Positions 35,001-42,208 of a stretch of 64,000 nt of DNA are shown here, piece by piece (positions within the stretch are counted from its first letter, which is position 1; each line of letters opens with the position of its first letter). This stretch comes from Siderastrea radians (Eukaryota > Cnidaria > Anthozoa > Scleractinia > Rhizangiidae): positions 15,569,034 through 15,633,033 of the forward strand of contig OZ024895.1 in the NCBI GenBank assembly GCA_964017195.1. Reading direction: 5' to 3'. The notes under the pieces were generated by a model. The model searched no databases and was not told the origin of the DNA. It was given only the letters and a program-made list of their open reading frames with translations. The position numbers and the translations under genes are program-made.

Positions 35001-37115
35001 ACCTTCGTCTCAATTCTCGGGGTGCAGTTAATTAAGCGTACACCGATAAAGGAGAGCGAAGCGTCAGTCTCAGCTTTCATTGTGAAGGGTGACAATCATT
35101 GAGGTTGAGTAAGAAACAGTCAGCTGACTCTCTATCAGGCATTATGGTGAGGGTGTCATCCCCATAACCCCGATCCATCTTGTTGAAGTTTTGTCTCAAT
35201 AGAGCACATACATACATTAGCCAATAATGGCCAACAGGAGAGGCCATTGCAACACCATCAGTCTGTTCGTATAGAACCCCCCATCGAATTGAAAGAGTTG
35301 GTTGTGGGTGGCTGCTCTGAGGAGGTCAACCAAATCCGCTCTGGTGAGGTTCAATTTGTAGGTTTTATTAAACCAATCACCAGAAAAAGCCTTATCAGCT
35401 AATATCTGAATAGTTTCCTCCAGAGGCACTTTTGTGAAGAGTGATGTTACGTCGTAGGACACTAAGATCTCACCATGATGGATTTCGATACCCTGTATCT
35501 CATTCACAAACTGAACGGTGTCGGTTACCGTATATTGATTATACGATATAGAGGTTTCAGTTTATCGTCTAGTAACTTAGCCAACACGTAGTTGTAGGTG
35601 TGCGTGGCAGACAAAATACTGGGCGCATTGGTAGGCGCTCTTTGTGAGTCTGAGGTGAGCCATATAAGTGCGCTAGACTTGAGCCTTTGGGTCGAAGGGG
35701 GTCAGCAACATCCTTGGGTAGTATTCTAGTTATGACACCGTCATAACTAGAATACCGCCTCTCAGGGTCTACGAGTCGAAATTTGCTAGTGTCATTGACT
35801 GATGCCTCGGATAATAAGCGCAGGTATTCAGACCTGTCCATTGCTACGACTCCAGAGCCCTTGGTCAGTTTCACGTGCTCTCCAAATGCAAGAACAAGTT
35901 TGACTGCCTCGTTAAAGAGATGCTTTTTATACGTAGGCTAGTCCCGGATTTAAACGTGCAACCCGACTCTATTCGCGCCAAGGTCTTTGTTTAATGCCTT
36001 ATGATAATTTTTTCAACTTTTTTCAACTTTCAATAGGTCTTCTCGCAATCAGAATAATTATTTTTCTCTTGGCAATGGCGTCACGACGACGTTGAAACGT
36101 CGAGGTTTTTTAAGTTTGTCTTTAATATTTACTTGTCTCTGCCTCAGCAAGTCTCTCTTGATTTTTTTTAAATCAATAACTCATGAATTTAATTCTTATG
36201 AATTTTCATTACATGTGTAACTTATTTTACCTTTATTCAGTTTTGTTTCACTTAATTGGATCATACAACATGGTTTTCGGACGTCATGGTAAAAGGAAAT
36301 CGTGCTTTCATTATATTTACGCCATACTGGGCACAAGATGCCGATGTGCAAGCAGACTGTTCACACTAGCTGAATCCCTTTATCCCTCGGACGTACAGGC
36401 AAAGTCACATCGCACCCCTACTGAGGCACAAGCTGTGGGGAAGTGGGGGGTGGAACCACTCCCCTGAGCTTTTGCTGTGTTTCAAAATTTTGCCTTTGAT
36501 AGAAAGCCTTTGAAGTGCTCTCCAAGATGAGGTATATATTTGGGTTTAGGCGCTGCTGGAGGCCTGTGACGTCATCCAAGATGGCGGCCAATTTGGTCAC
36601 CTTTATGGACTTAATCCAAAATCAAAAGTTACAAAAGACAGCCGAATGTGAAAATTTTTGATGTTAGACATGTCAAATATGACATTATTGAACATTTGCT
36701 TTTTTTGTGAACAGTTGTGCTTTATTCACCTAAAAAGGGTAAAAAACACATTTTTACCCAGAAATGGCTTGACCTCCTGCTACTTATGACGTCATATCTC
36801 GTAACCAAAGCAACTGCGTCTCAGCAAACTTATGTCAAAGTGCGTCTAAGAGATATGCGTACAGCTACTGGAAAACGAAGGTGCGTAATAAGAATCCTCT
36901 TGTAAAATTCAAGAAAACCTGATTGGGTTGGGTGGCACCCCCCCCCCCTTACTACGTCCGAAGGTTAAGTCACCGAAACCTCTGCTATGGATAGAGTATA
37001 AACTCTTGAAAAGTCCCAGTTAACGTACGGACTGGTTTTCTTACAGACATATGTCAACCTCAACAAGTATGACAACAGCCTGTACGCCAACATCAACGAT
37101 CTGGCAGCAGAGTAG
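12535..37115 (+). CDS. Receptor tyrosine kinase gene (Ig-Ig-Ig-FN3-FN3-FN3-TM-kinase), 5' end not found
   Basis: At least 17 exons with AG/GT boundaries can be joined in frame: 12535-12816, 13154-13408, 14512-14775, 19126-19419, 24867-25181, 25905-26192, 26511-26540, 27056-27175, 27299-27317, 28213-28252, 28793-29054, 29520-29630, 30444-30634, 30744-30866, 32230-32300, 33161-33201, 33403-33499, 33950-34049, 37047-37115. All extracellular exons are phase 1 at both ends, allowing domain shuffling. Kinase motifs are complete: [28 protein letters not shown]. The catalytic domain resembles the FGFR/VEGFR/RET group; no orthologue is claimed. The product is a plasma-membrane receptor. The signal peptide and any further N-terminal domains lie upstream and were not identified. 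Introns are full of transposons. Confidence 0.9.
13154..13408 (+). CDS. RTK exon: Ig domain 2 (I-set)
   Basis: The exon follows a T-rich tract and CAG and ends at GTAAGT; phase 1-1. Signature residues are [16 protein letters not shown] and [11 protein letters not shown]. Confidence 0.88.
14512..14775 (+). CDS. RTK exon: Ig domain 3
   Basis: Acceptor CCAACAG, donor GTGAGT, phase 1-1. Signature residues are [17 protein letters not shown] and [11 protein letters not shown]. Confidence 0.85.
15345..16162. mobile_element. MITE with 3-bp TAA duplication (PIF/Harbinger-like), nested
   Basis: Inverted ends read GGGACTGTTCGTTATTTATG at the left and the complement ATAAATAACGAACAGTCCC at the right, each followed inward by a long G or C run. 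TAA flanks both sides, the duplication size of PIF/Harbinger elements. No transposase is encoded. Confidence 0.75.
16933..18207. mobile_element. TTAA-flanked non-autonomous element, nested
   Basis: Ends are AGGATCCTAGTCA and TGACTAGGATCCT, flanked by TTAA at 16929-16932 and 18208-18211. TTAA duplications are typical of piggyBac-like and Kolobok elements. No coding sequence was recognised inside. Confidence 0.65.
18420..19125. other. RTK intron remainder
   Basis: Intronic sequence before the first FN3 exon. Nothing beyond AT-rich DNA was recognised. Confidence 0.5.
19126..19419 (+). CDS. RTK exon: FN3 domain 1
   Basis: Acceptor TCCCTCAG and donor GTAAGT, phase 1-1. The FN3 pattern is [26 protein letters not shown] and YTVKVYARN. 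Confidence 0.88.
19910..21132. mobile_element. Inverted-repeat transposon with ~130-bp TIRs carrying a RecQ-like fragment
   Basis: The left end (TAGCCTAAGAAGCAGGCG, then a GGGGGAAGGGG-rich tract and GAGGGAAC) pairs with the right end (GTTCCCTC, C-rich tract, CGCCTACTGCGCAGGCTA). AGACTG occurs just outside both ends, at 19904-19909 and 21133-21138, and may be the target duplication, though three bases of the right end remain unpaired. The superfamily is not assigned. Confidence 0.6.
20089..20250 (+). pseudogene. Fragment of RecQ-like helicase N-terminus inside transposon
   Basis: A short reading frame contains [15 protein letters not shown] followed by [11 protein letters not shown], which matches the start of RecQ-type helicase domains (Q-motif region and Walker A). 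The Walker Lys-Ser is replaced by PRKK and the homology ends there, so this is a decayed remnant. RecQ-like helicases are often found as repeated copies in invertebrate genomes. Confidence 0.5.
22898..22973. repeat. Short tandem repeat, unit near TTTATCAACAATAATCATT
   Basis: Three imperfect copies of a ~19-24 base AT-rich unit lie in tandem. Confidence 0.7.
23079..23104. repeat. (AC)n microsatellite
   Basis: A run of AC dinucleotides with one G interruption follows a C-rich tract. Confidence 0.9.
23369..23390. repeat. (CAA)n microsatellite
   Basis: Seven CAA units lie in tandem. Confidence 0.9.
24867..25181 (+). CDS. RTK exon: FN3 domain 2
   Basis: Acceptor TTTATAAG and donor GTAAGT, phase 1-1. 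FN3 residues are [22 protein letters not shown] and [14 protein letters not shown]. The start lies about 100 bases from the end of the preceding transposon. Confidence 0.88.
25182..25904. other. RTK intron between FN3 domains 2 and 3
   Basis: Non-coding. No element ends were recognised. Confidence 0.5.
25905..26192 (+). CDS. RTK exon: FN3 domain 3
   Basis: Acceptor TCTGCGTAG and donor GTAGGT, phase 1-1. [14 protein letters not shown] and [14 protein letters not shown] are shared with FN3 domain 2, so the two probably arose by exon duplication. Confidence 0.88.
26511..26540 (+). CDS. RTK linker microexon (30 nt)
   Basis: Pyrimidine tract plus AAG acceptor and GTAAAA donor frame a phase 1-1 exon coding for about ten residues rich in Ser, Pro and Lys between the last FN3 and the transmembrane exon. 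Confidence 0.6.
27056..27175 (+). CDS. RTK exon: transmembrane segment
   Basis: Acceptor ATTCTAG, donor GTAAGT, phase 1-1. A hydrophobic stretch of about 21 residues ([18 protein letters not shown]) is followed by the basic stop-transfer RRTRR. Confidence 0.88.
27299..27317 (+). CDS. RTK juxtamembrane microexon (19 nt)
   Basis: TTATTGCAG acceptor and GTAAGT donor; it begins in phase 1 and ends in phase 2. It joins in frame to 28213-28252. Confidence 0.6.
27394..27811. mobile_element. MITE with CAGGGGCACCCAACG ends
   Basis: Perfect 15-bp inverted ends CAGGGGCACCCAACG / CGTTGGGTGCCCCTG are flanked by ACTTTA at 27388-27393 and 27812-27817. The CAGGG end is hAT-like although only six flanking bases match. 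There is no coding sequence. Confidence 0.75.
28213..28252 (+). CDS. RTK juxtamembrane exon with CPRCG motif
   Basis: GTTTTAG acceptor and GTAAGT donor. The exon joins from phase 2 to phase 0 and encodes a short basic segment with CPRCGDL, an unusual Cys pair just inside the membrane. Confidence 0.6.
28793..29054 (+). CDS. RTK exon: juxtamembrane and kinase N-lobe
   Basis: It starts after TTTCTCTAG and ends at GTAGGA in phase 1. It contains the glycine loop [10 protein letters not shown] and the ATP-binding Lys in VAVKML. Confidence 0.9.
29520..29630 (+). CDS. RTK exon: kinase alpha-C helix region
   Basis: [11 protein letters not shown] supplies the alpha-C Glu; [12 protein letters not shown] is the following strand, close to RET/FGFR-type kinases. 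Phase 1-1. Confidence 0.88.
29631..30443. other. RTK kinase intron
   Basis: Non-coding; a chance minus-strand ORF is present but has no support. Confidence 0.5.
30444..30634 (+). CDS. RTK exon: hinge and kinase insert
   Basis: [17 protein letters not shown] is the hinge region; a short insert ([10 protein letters not shown]) precedes the E-helix [16 protein letters not shown]. Phase 1 in, phase 0 out. Confidence 0.9.
30744..30866 (+). CDS. RTK exon: catalytic loop and activation loop
   Basis: It encodes [16 protein letters not shown] (catalytic Asp) and VTDFGMAR, then an activation loop with a single Tyr (DDIYSRKSR) where FGFRs carry two. Phase 0-0. Confidence 0.92.
30960..31112. repeat. 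AAT/GATAAT/AAATA microsatellite cluster
   Basis: Runs of AAATA, GATAAT and AAT units fill this intronic stretch. They create spurious poly-Leu and poly-Ile frames on the minus strand. Confidence 0.9.
31886..32048. repeat. Imperfect foldback palindrome in RTK intron
   Basis: GTAATC near 31886 through CAAATTGCCC pairs with GGGCAATTTTGTGAAAAC through GATTAC near 32042, with a ~17-base loop (TCGTCGCTGCGCGACTC). Paired blocks include AGAATTAAGGATA / TATCCTTAATTCT and TATTTTCAAAGTTTTC / GAAAACTTTGAAAATA. Confidence 0.75.
32230..32300 (+). CDS. RTK exon: activation segment end
   Basis: [16 protein letters not shown] carries AYE where APE is usual, then TYTTQSDV. Phase 0 in, phase 2 out. The intron before it is about 1.36 kb. 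Confidence 0.9.
32301..33160. other. RTK intron
   Basis: Non-coding. No repeat ends were recognised. Confidence 0.5.
33161..33201 (+). CDS. RTK exon: F-helix
   Basis: Encodes [13 protein letters not shown], the kinase F-helix, 41 bases long, bounded by TTTGTAG and GTAAGT. Confidence 0.88.
33403..33499 (+). CDS. RTK exon: G-helix region
   Basis: [20 protein letters not shown] and [12 protein letters not shown] are typical of the C-lobe. Donor GTGAGT, ending in phase 2. Confidence 0.88.
33950..34049 (+). CDS. RTK exon: kinase C-terminal end
   Basis: [18 protein letters not shown] is the conserved kinase end (CW...RP). Phase 2 in, phase 0 out, donor GTAAGA. Confidence 0.9.
34292..35095 (-). 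pseudogene. Penelope-like RT C-terminal part plus GIY-YIG remnant
   Basis: A 267-codon frame covers the RT thumb and linker and the start of the GIY-YIG nuclease ([15 protein letters not shown]). The sequence then jumps to the domain's end, implying an internal deletion of the nuclease core. Confidence 0.75.
35217..35507 (-). pseudogene. Penelope-like RT palm fragment
   Basis: Contains [20 protein letters not shown], the RT motif with the first catalytic Asp. The frame ends early; the YGDD motif follows in another frame near 35150. Confidence 0.75.
35569..35874 (-). pseudogene. Penelope-like RT N-terminal fragment
   Basis: Contains [13 protein letters not shown] and LYGSPQTHK, typical of the RT fingers region of Penelope-like elements. 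It starts at the edge of the inverted end repeat, so the original start is lost. Confidence 0.7.
36128..37046. other. Remainder of last RTK intron
   Basis: Non-coding. It contains ATGACGTCAT-type and GGCGGCCAAT motifs and a C-run near 36940, suggestive of a further decayed MITE, but no ends could be paired. Confidence 0.4.
37047..37115 (+). CDS. RTK last coding exon
   Basis: After TTTTCTTACAG, 22 codons end in TAG at 37113-37115. The tail holds two YxN motifs, TYVNL and LYANI, which fit Grb2-type SH2 ligands. The reading frame matches the preceding exon in phase 0. Confidence 0.85.
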   Translation, partial: TYVNLNKYDNSLYANINDLAAE

Positions 37116-37249
37116 CTTAATCATTTCCGCTCCTCGAGAAAGTTAACATTTCAGCGTCAAAACTGTCCACAATGTCAGAACGTAGTGGCAGTGCAGCATC
37201 CATTTCAGCTGGCTTCTTGCGCCATCAGTGTTTTTGATTTAGCAATTTA

Positions 37250-37718
37250 GGGGCCGATTACATGAGGCGGGCTGGCCCGCTTAGCCGGGCTGGCTCGGTT
37301 TGCCAGGATCTCGGCACGTCCGTGAAACACACCGAAAATCAACTTTTCGATTACATGGAAAAATTTCAGCCCGGCTAGCCGCGATGAAAATTTACCATGT
37401 AATCGCGATTGTCGGGCCAACACTTTCTCGTCACTAAATTTCGCTTCAGAGCAAAATGGCTCACCAGAAGATCGATATTTCTCTTTCTATATAACACATA
37501 AAGGTTTATCAGACCATAAAGCTACGTAAAACTGAAAATGATACGCCAAAATAGTGGATTAGCGAGAATAAAAACACTTGATTCATGCTCTTCGATGTAG
37601 CCATCTTTTCACACGACAGCTTCTAAATTTAGCCGCAGGCGGGCTGGCTCGCCTCAAGTAATACCGGGCTGAGCAATCATCTCAGCAGACAGCCAGCCCG
37701 GCTCATGTAATCGGCCCC
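37250..37718. mobile_element. MITE with TTA duplication (PIF/Harbinger-like), likely in RTK 3' UTR
   Basis: Ends GGGGCCGATTACATGA / TCATGTAATCGGCCCC are flanked by TTA on both sides (37247-37249 and 37719-37721). Subterminal GGCTGGC/GCCAGCC motifs repeat at both ends. It lies 135 bases after the RTK stop codon. Confidence 0.8.
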
Positions 37719-39101
37719 TTAAATACTTTAAAAAAAGATTCGTAAATGTGATGTAGGTTCACAGGTGGACAATGGATGCAAGGGCTGTTCCCTCTACTCA
37801 TCATAACTGTATAATTTAATCACTTTTTGTATCAACTTTGTAGAGATTATTATTTAATCATTAGATTATCAGATTAGGATTCGCTATTACTAGTTTATTT
37901 TTTTATAGTACTGTCAAATTGTTTCTATTTTAACAACAAAATTCGGTGGAAAGCTATGTTGGAAGCCCTATGCCTCTCGAGGGGCTAAGAGGATCAAGTC
38001 AAGTCATATTGTTATTTTGTTTCCCCTAACCAGTATGTGGTTATCCCCAAGCTACATGGATTGACACGTAAATAGTTTCTTACTTATTTACTTATATACT
38101 TACTTACTTACTTACTTATTTACTTACTTAAAACCGAAAATTTTGCCTAAATGGAAAAAACGCCCCGCCCAAAACGAATTCAAATCCGTTCAACAACCAC
38201 TGTTTCGATTTAAAATGGGTTAGCACTGCTAAATTCAGTCATAAAGTGTTGAGTGAGTTTTCTATGTTATCATTGTTGGATTAAATGTTTGACGGGAATT
38301 AACTTTTTTTAACACTGCTCGATATCATTGAGTCGTTTAACAAGAAAGCCAAACGTCGTATTGACGTCAACATTAGGGACCTTTAGATCGGACTACGAGT
38401 AGGAGATTGAGTACTAGTACGACTTTTGAATGTCAAACAAGTCACGTTTCCAGAGACGTCACTTCTTCGTATTGTTTACTAGTAAACAAGAAAGCTTCCG
38501 GAATAAGACTGGAATGTGACGTGATCATGTAAGGAATGCAAACTGGAATTGAAAACTTTTAGTCGTAGTCAACCTCGTACTCGTACTCAAGTCTTAGGTT
38601 TCCTGTCGTACAAAAGTGTATTGAATGTTGTTGAATCGAAATATTGATGCTGTTTGGCCAGGCCTTCTCCTTGCTTTTTAAAATTTTACTATGAACGAAC
38701 ACCTTTGAAGAAATGATATTTTCTATAACTAAAGTTAAATCGTACAGTTCCACTTAATTATCTTATGGACAATCTAACCTAGAACAAATAGAGGAACTTT
38801 ATACATCAGTGCTCTTTATTATTCAAACATAATGTCCTGCCGTAGTTTATAGTATACCACAGCGCAGTCGCTTGTATAATCTTTTTTAGATTTCACTTTA
38901 TTTGACAAGCTAATAAATAGAGTATTATCGAGCTGGAAGAATATCGTCTCGAATCTCTTTCTCGTTACCGCTAATTTCACTATTGTGTGCAGATTTTTCT
39001 GTTTGCTGCAAAGTCAGCAAGTCCAGTGGAGTGGATTTGGGGACGTTAAGCATGCGTACCATTAATTCTAGGAACCACTCAGCGCGAATGATTTCAGTTT
39101 A
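37719..39101. other. Non-coding downstream of RTK
   Basis: No genes. A (TTAC)n microsatellite lies at about 38080-38130. Confidence 0.55.
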
Positions 39102-39853
39102 GGTGTACCCCCTTGATTTTGTAAGATCACACCACCAAACATTTGAAAAAATATATCAAAAACTAGTGCGAGTGTTTCAACATGGGTTATCAGGACGACA
39201 AAGGAAACCTCTACCGTGACGGTGAATTGGGTACCTGATCTTAAACAGCATAAGAAGCTATATCAAGCACTTGAAAGAGTGTTTCATCAAGTATCCAAAC
39301 ACCTCGAAGTCGGTTAAAAAATCGGCTGTGTGTTATAAATGGCTTTTTCTTCGGTTGAATACTGAAAGGTGTGATGAAATTAGAGGCAGAGTTCCTTGAA
39401 AAGTAAGAAAACCGGCGGGGTTATAATAGCAGCCAAGTCTGACTTGTCTAAGAAGAAAAGCAATTTGACGGGGATCCTTTATTGTGAATTAACCCTATTC
39501 AGACCGGGGGGGGATTGTGCCCGCACTGACATTGGACGTTTATAACTTTTTTTTCATAAGCAAGCTAAAACGACCAAACTTGGTGACTTTTCCTAAAATT
39601 TATCTGGGAACAATGTGGCGTAGCAAGTGCTTGTCCATCAAGTTTGATATTACCATGGCAACCACTTTTTAACAGGCTGTTTTTTCAGAGTTTTAAATTG
39701 TAACCTTTTCATTGAAAAATTATAACTTTTCTGAAGTAAATTTTTACATTTTTAGATCATTTTCGTGTTCTTTTATTGATTCCAGGTACGTTTTGGTCAA
39801 TTTTGGCAAATTTCAAAGGTTCTGAAAAAAACAAGAATCCAAGGGGGTACACC
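39102..39853. mobile_element. Possible MITE with GGTGTACCCCCTTG ends
   Basis: GGTGTACCCCCTTGATTTT at the left pairs with AGAATCCAAGGGGGTACACC at the right, about 750 bases apart. No target duplication was found and the interior is non-coding. Confidence 0.55.
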
Positions 39854-41487
39854 ATCATCATAGATTTTTGCTAACTTTGTTATTTTGCTTTGTGAACACT
39901 GTCCTGATTGAGTTTGTACAATAAAAAATGGCGGTCACCGTGCTCAATTAGGAGAAAACGACCATTTTTTCTCTGAACAACTCAGTTTTCATAGAAAACC
40001 TACCAAGTTCTGAACATGCGCGCGCTCGTGCGCGCGCTAATCACGCAAAAAAATGATGCGCAGAAAGGATGCGCAATGAATGGAATCACCTTAAAAGCAA
40101 CTGGTTTTAAGTTTACAGGATTTATTTCAAGATCAAGGGAAATTTATTTAAGTCATGTTTAGTGGCAAGACCAATTTGTAACTGACTGTATAGCTGGGGC
40201 TATCGGCCTAAAAACAATATGAACGAACAATATGAAGACAGAATCAATAGCTACTTTCAAAAGCTTCTAGAGGCAAGAAGAGAGAAAAAAACGTTATCAG
40301 GGCAATTCATGCACATCAAGAGAAGTAGACCTAGTTTCGAATAAAATGAAGTAGTGGTCCGCGTAAAAACTAGGCAGGCAGATTGCAAAATCGATTAAAA
40401 GGTGTTAGCTTTTAATTATTAAATTCAATTAAATCCGTGAATCTGATTGGTCGATATCAAAAAATCGCCGAAAAATACAAGAAAAACGTGACAAAAACAG
40501 CATTTTTTGGCTTAGTTTTCCCCATTCCCCTGTGTTGTTCCTCACGGCCAAAATTCAGCATTGTTCTATGCGCCAATCAAGAGGTAGAACGGAAAACGTG
40601 CCACACGCGCGATCTTCATGCGACGCCATGTTGGATCTGCGATCCGAGAGTTGAGCTAAATGACCTTTAATGGACTCGTATTTGAGTATCTTGGCCCGTA
40701 AGATCTTGCGATTGTGGCTGCAGTTTGCCTAACATTCAAGCGATTTGTATTTGATGGAAGGAAACTGACTGCACAAACACTTTTAGTGTAAAAGAATCAT
40801 CTCACCTTGGCTGACACGTAGGAGACACGGGAAGACTTGTTTTTCAGAAAGGCCCGCAAAGAGGCTATACAAAATCGACTCGTCTGCAACGTGCATTTCT
40901 TCTAGCTGCTTCAGAGGAATGAATTTTATGACTACTTTCGGCAAGATTTCCGCACAGCCCCATACTTCATTATGCATACAGCTCTTTGTTTAAAGAAAAC
41001 AATAGCGCGTATTTCTAATGCGCATTTCTAATGTTTCCTTTTGTTCAACAAAGTTTATATTTTTTTTCTAAGTCCATATGGGCTTAGGCAAAATTTACGG
41101 ATTTCGGGTCAAAAATACGGAAAATCGAGCAATTTTTTAAAAATTTGTGCACTTTTCCCGTGTTTTTAAATCTGTCTCGAGTGTAAATTGTTAGAAAAAA
41201 TGCGGATGTAAGTCGTAAGGTTAGCCATAAATAAGGTTATGGACAGCGCGTATTTTGTTAACGTAAACCACATAACATTTTAAAAATAAAAGGTTTTCTT
41301 ACCCTTCTTGTGTCTTGTGTCGTTTATTTTTTATTTTATTTACTTATTTCTTTATTTTTGCTTTTCTTGTTAACATGGAGACAATGCTTGTGGAGCAGGA
41401 ATTTTTCGTATTTTCTTCTTGCTTTCCCTGTTGAAATGTAGCGTGGCCGAATTACGAACGGTGCATAAAGTGGTACTCCGGGAACTG

Positions 41488-41493
41488 AACCAT
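41488..41493. repeat. Target site duplication AACCAT, left
   Basis: The six bases before the left terminal repeat are identical to the six following the right one, the size expected of Polinton integration. Confidence 0.85.
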
Positions 41494-42095
41494 AGTAGTT
41501 ATATAGTTGGGGGTTCGAGAGCATTTTTCAAAATGCTCTCTAACCAAACCCAACTATATATCTACTTTCCATCTGATGGTAATATTTTATGGAAATCTAT
41601 ATGTTTTTATGTCATATGGTACCGAACGCATTTTTACACATGTCAGTAGGAGCCGAGCAGGCTCGGGAAGTCGTCACTTTAGTGACGAGTGAGGCTCCTT
41701 GCAGCCTACAGTGGGTAGAGACGTAGTCTCGTAGGGCACTGTAGGCAACATGGTTCCAGATCATTTTTATTTCATGTGGAAACGAACGCATTTTTATATA
41801 TGCTAGATCCATATTTTCGCATTGGGGAACAAAAGCGGAAGCTTTTGTGAGGCAGTGAATTGATCGCTTTGCGATCAAGAGGGGAAGTTTCTTTTTGCGA
41901 TGCTGGTATCATTTTATAATCTCATCAGTTGGTTTCATATGATTTAGTTGTGACGGGGTATAAAAGCATTTTTACATCGCGTGACTTCATACAACAGGAA
42001 GTCTTAAAATTCTCGGAAAACAGGAAGTCTTAAAATTCTCAGAAAGCAGACAGTCAATTAAACCACAAAACGCCACAGCTGTGTCGTGACGTCAT
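41494..42095. repeat. Polinton 2 left terminal inverted repeat
   Basis: About 602 bases match the right repeat in inverted orientation. The outer ~500 bases show one difference (T/C at the tenth base); the inner ~100 bases differ at several places. It contains many small palindromes and a 26-base tandem repeat (AACAGGAAGTCTTAAAATTC...). Confidence 0.95.
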
Positions 42096-42208
42096 TACTA
42101 ATAGCTATTGTGTCAATGTCATGAGACGACCGTACGATCTCTATCTACCAATCAAAAACGTACCCATATATTATTTTTTCCGATAAATTTATCAGAAGTT
42201 TCTGCATT

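Larger units (their letters stand above)
34201..36127 (-). mobile_element. Degenerate Penelope-like retroelement with inverted ends
   Basis: About 262 bases at each end (34201-34463 and 35865-36127) are inverted copies of each other, starting TATTAAAGACAAACTTAAAA. Between them, minus-strand fragments encode a Penelope-type reverse transcriptase: [18 protein letters not shown], the catalytic YGDDT near 35150, and a C-terminal GIY-YIG endonuclease start ([10 protein letters not shown]) with a deletion after it. Inverted pseudo-LTR structures occur in Penelope-like elements. The frame is broken at least twice, so the element is dead. It lies in the last RTK intron. Confidence 0.8.

Noticed and set aside
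41612..41878. 88-codon ORF present identically in both Polinton terminal repeats (also 58395-58661)
   Set aside because: It crosses a chain of DNA palindromes, has no domain and no promoter-like motif before its ATG; identity reflects the repeat itself.
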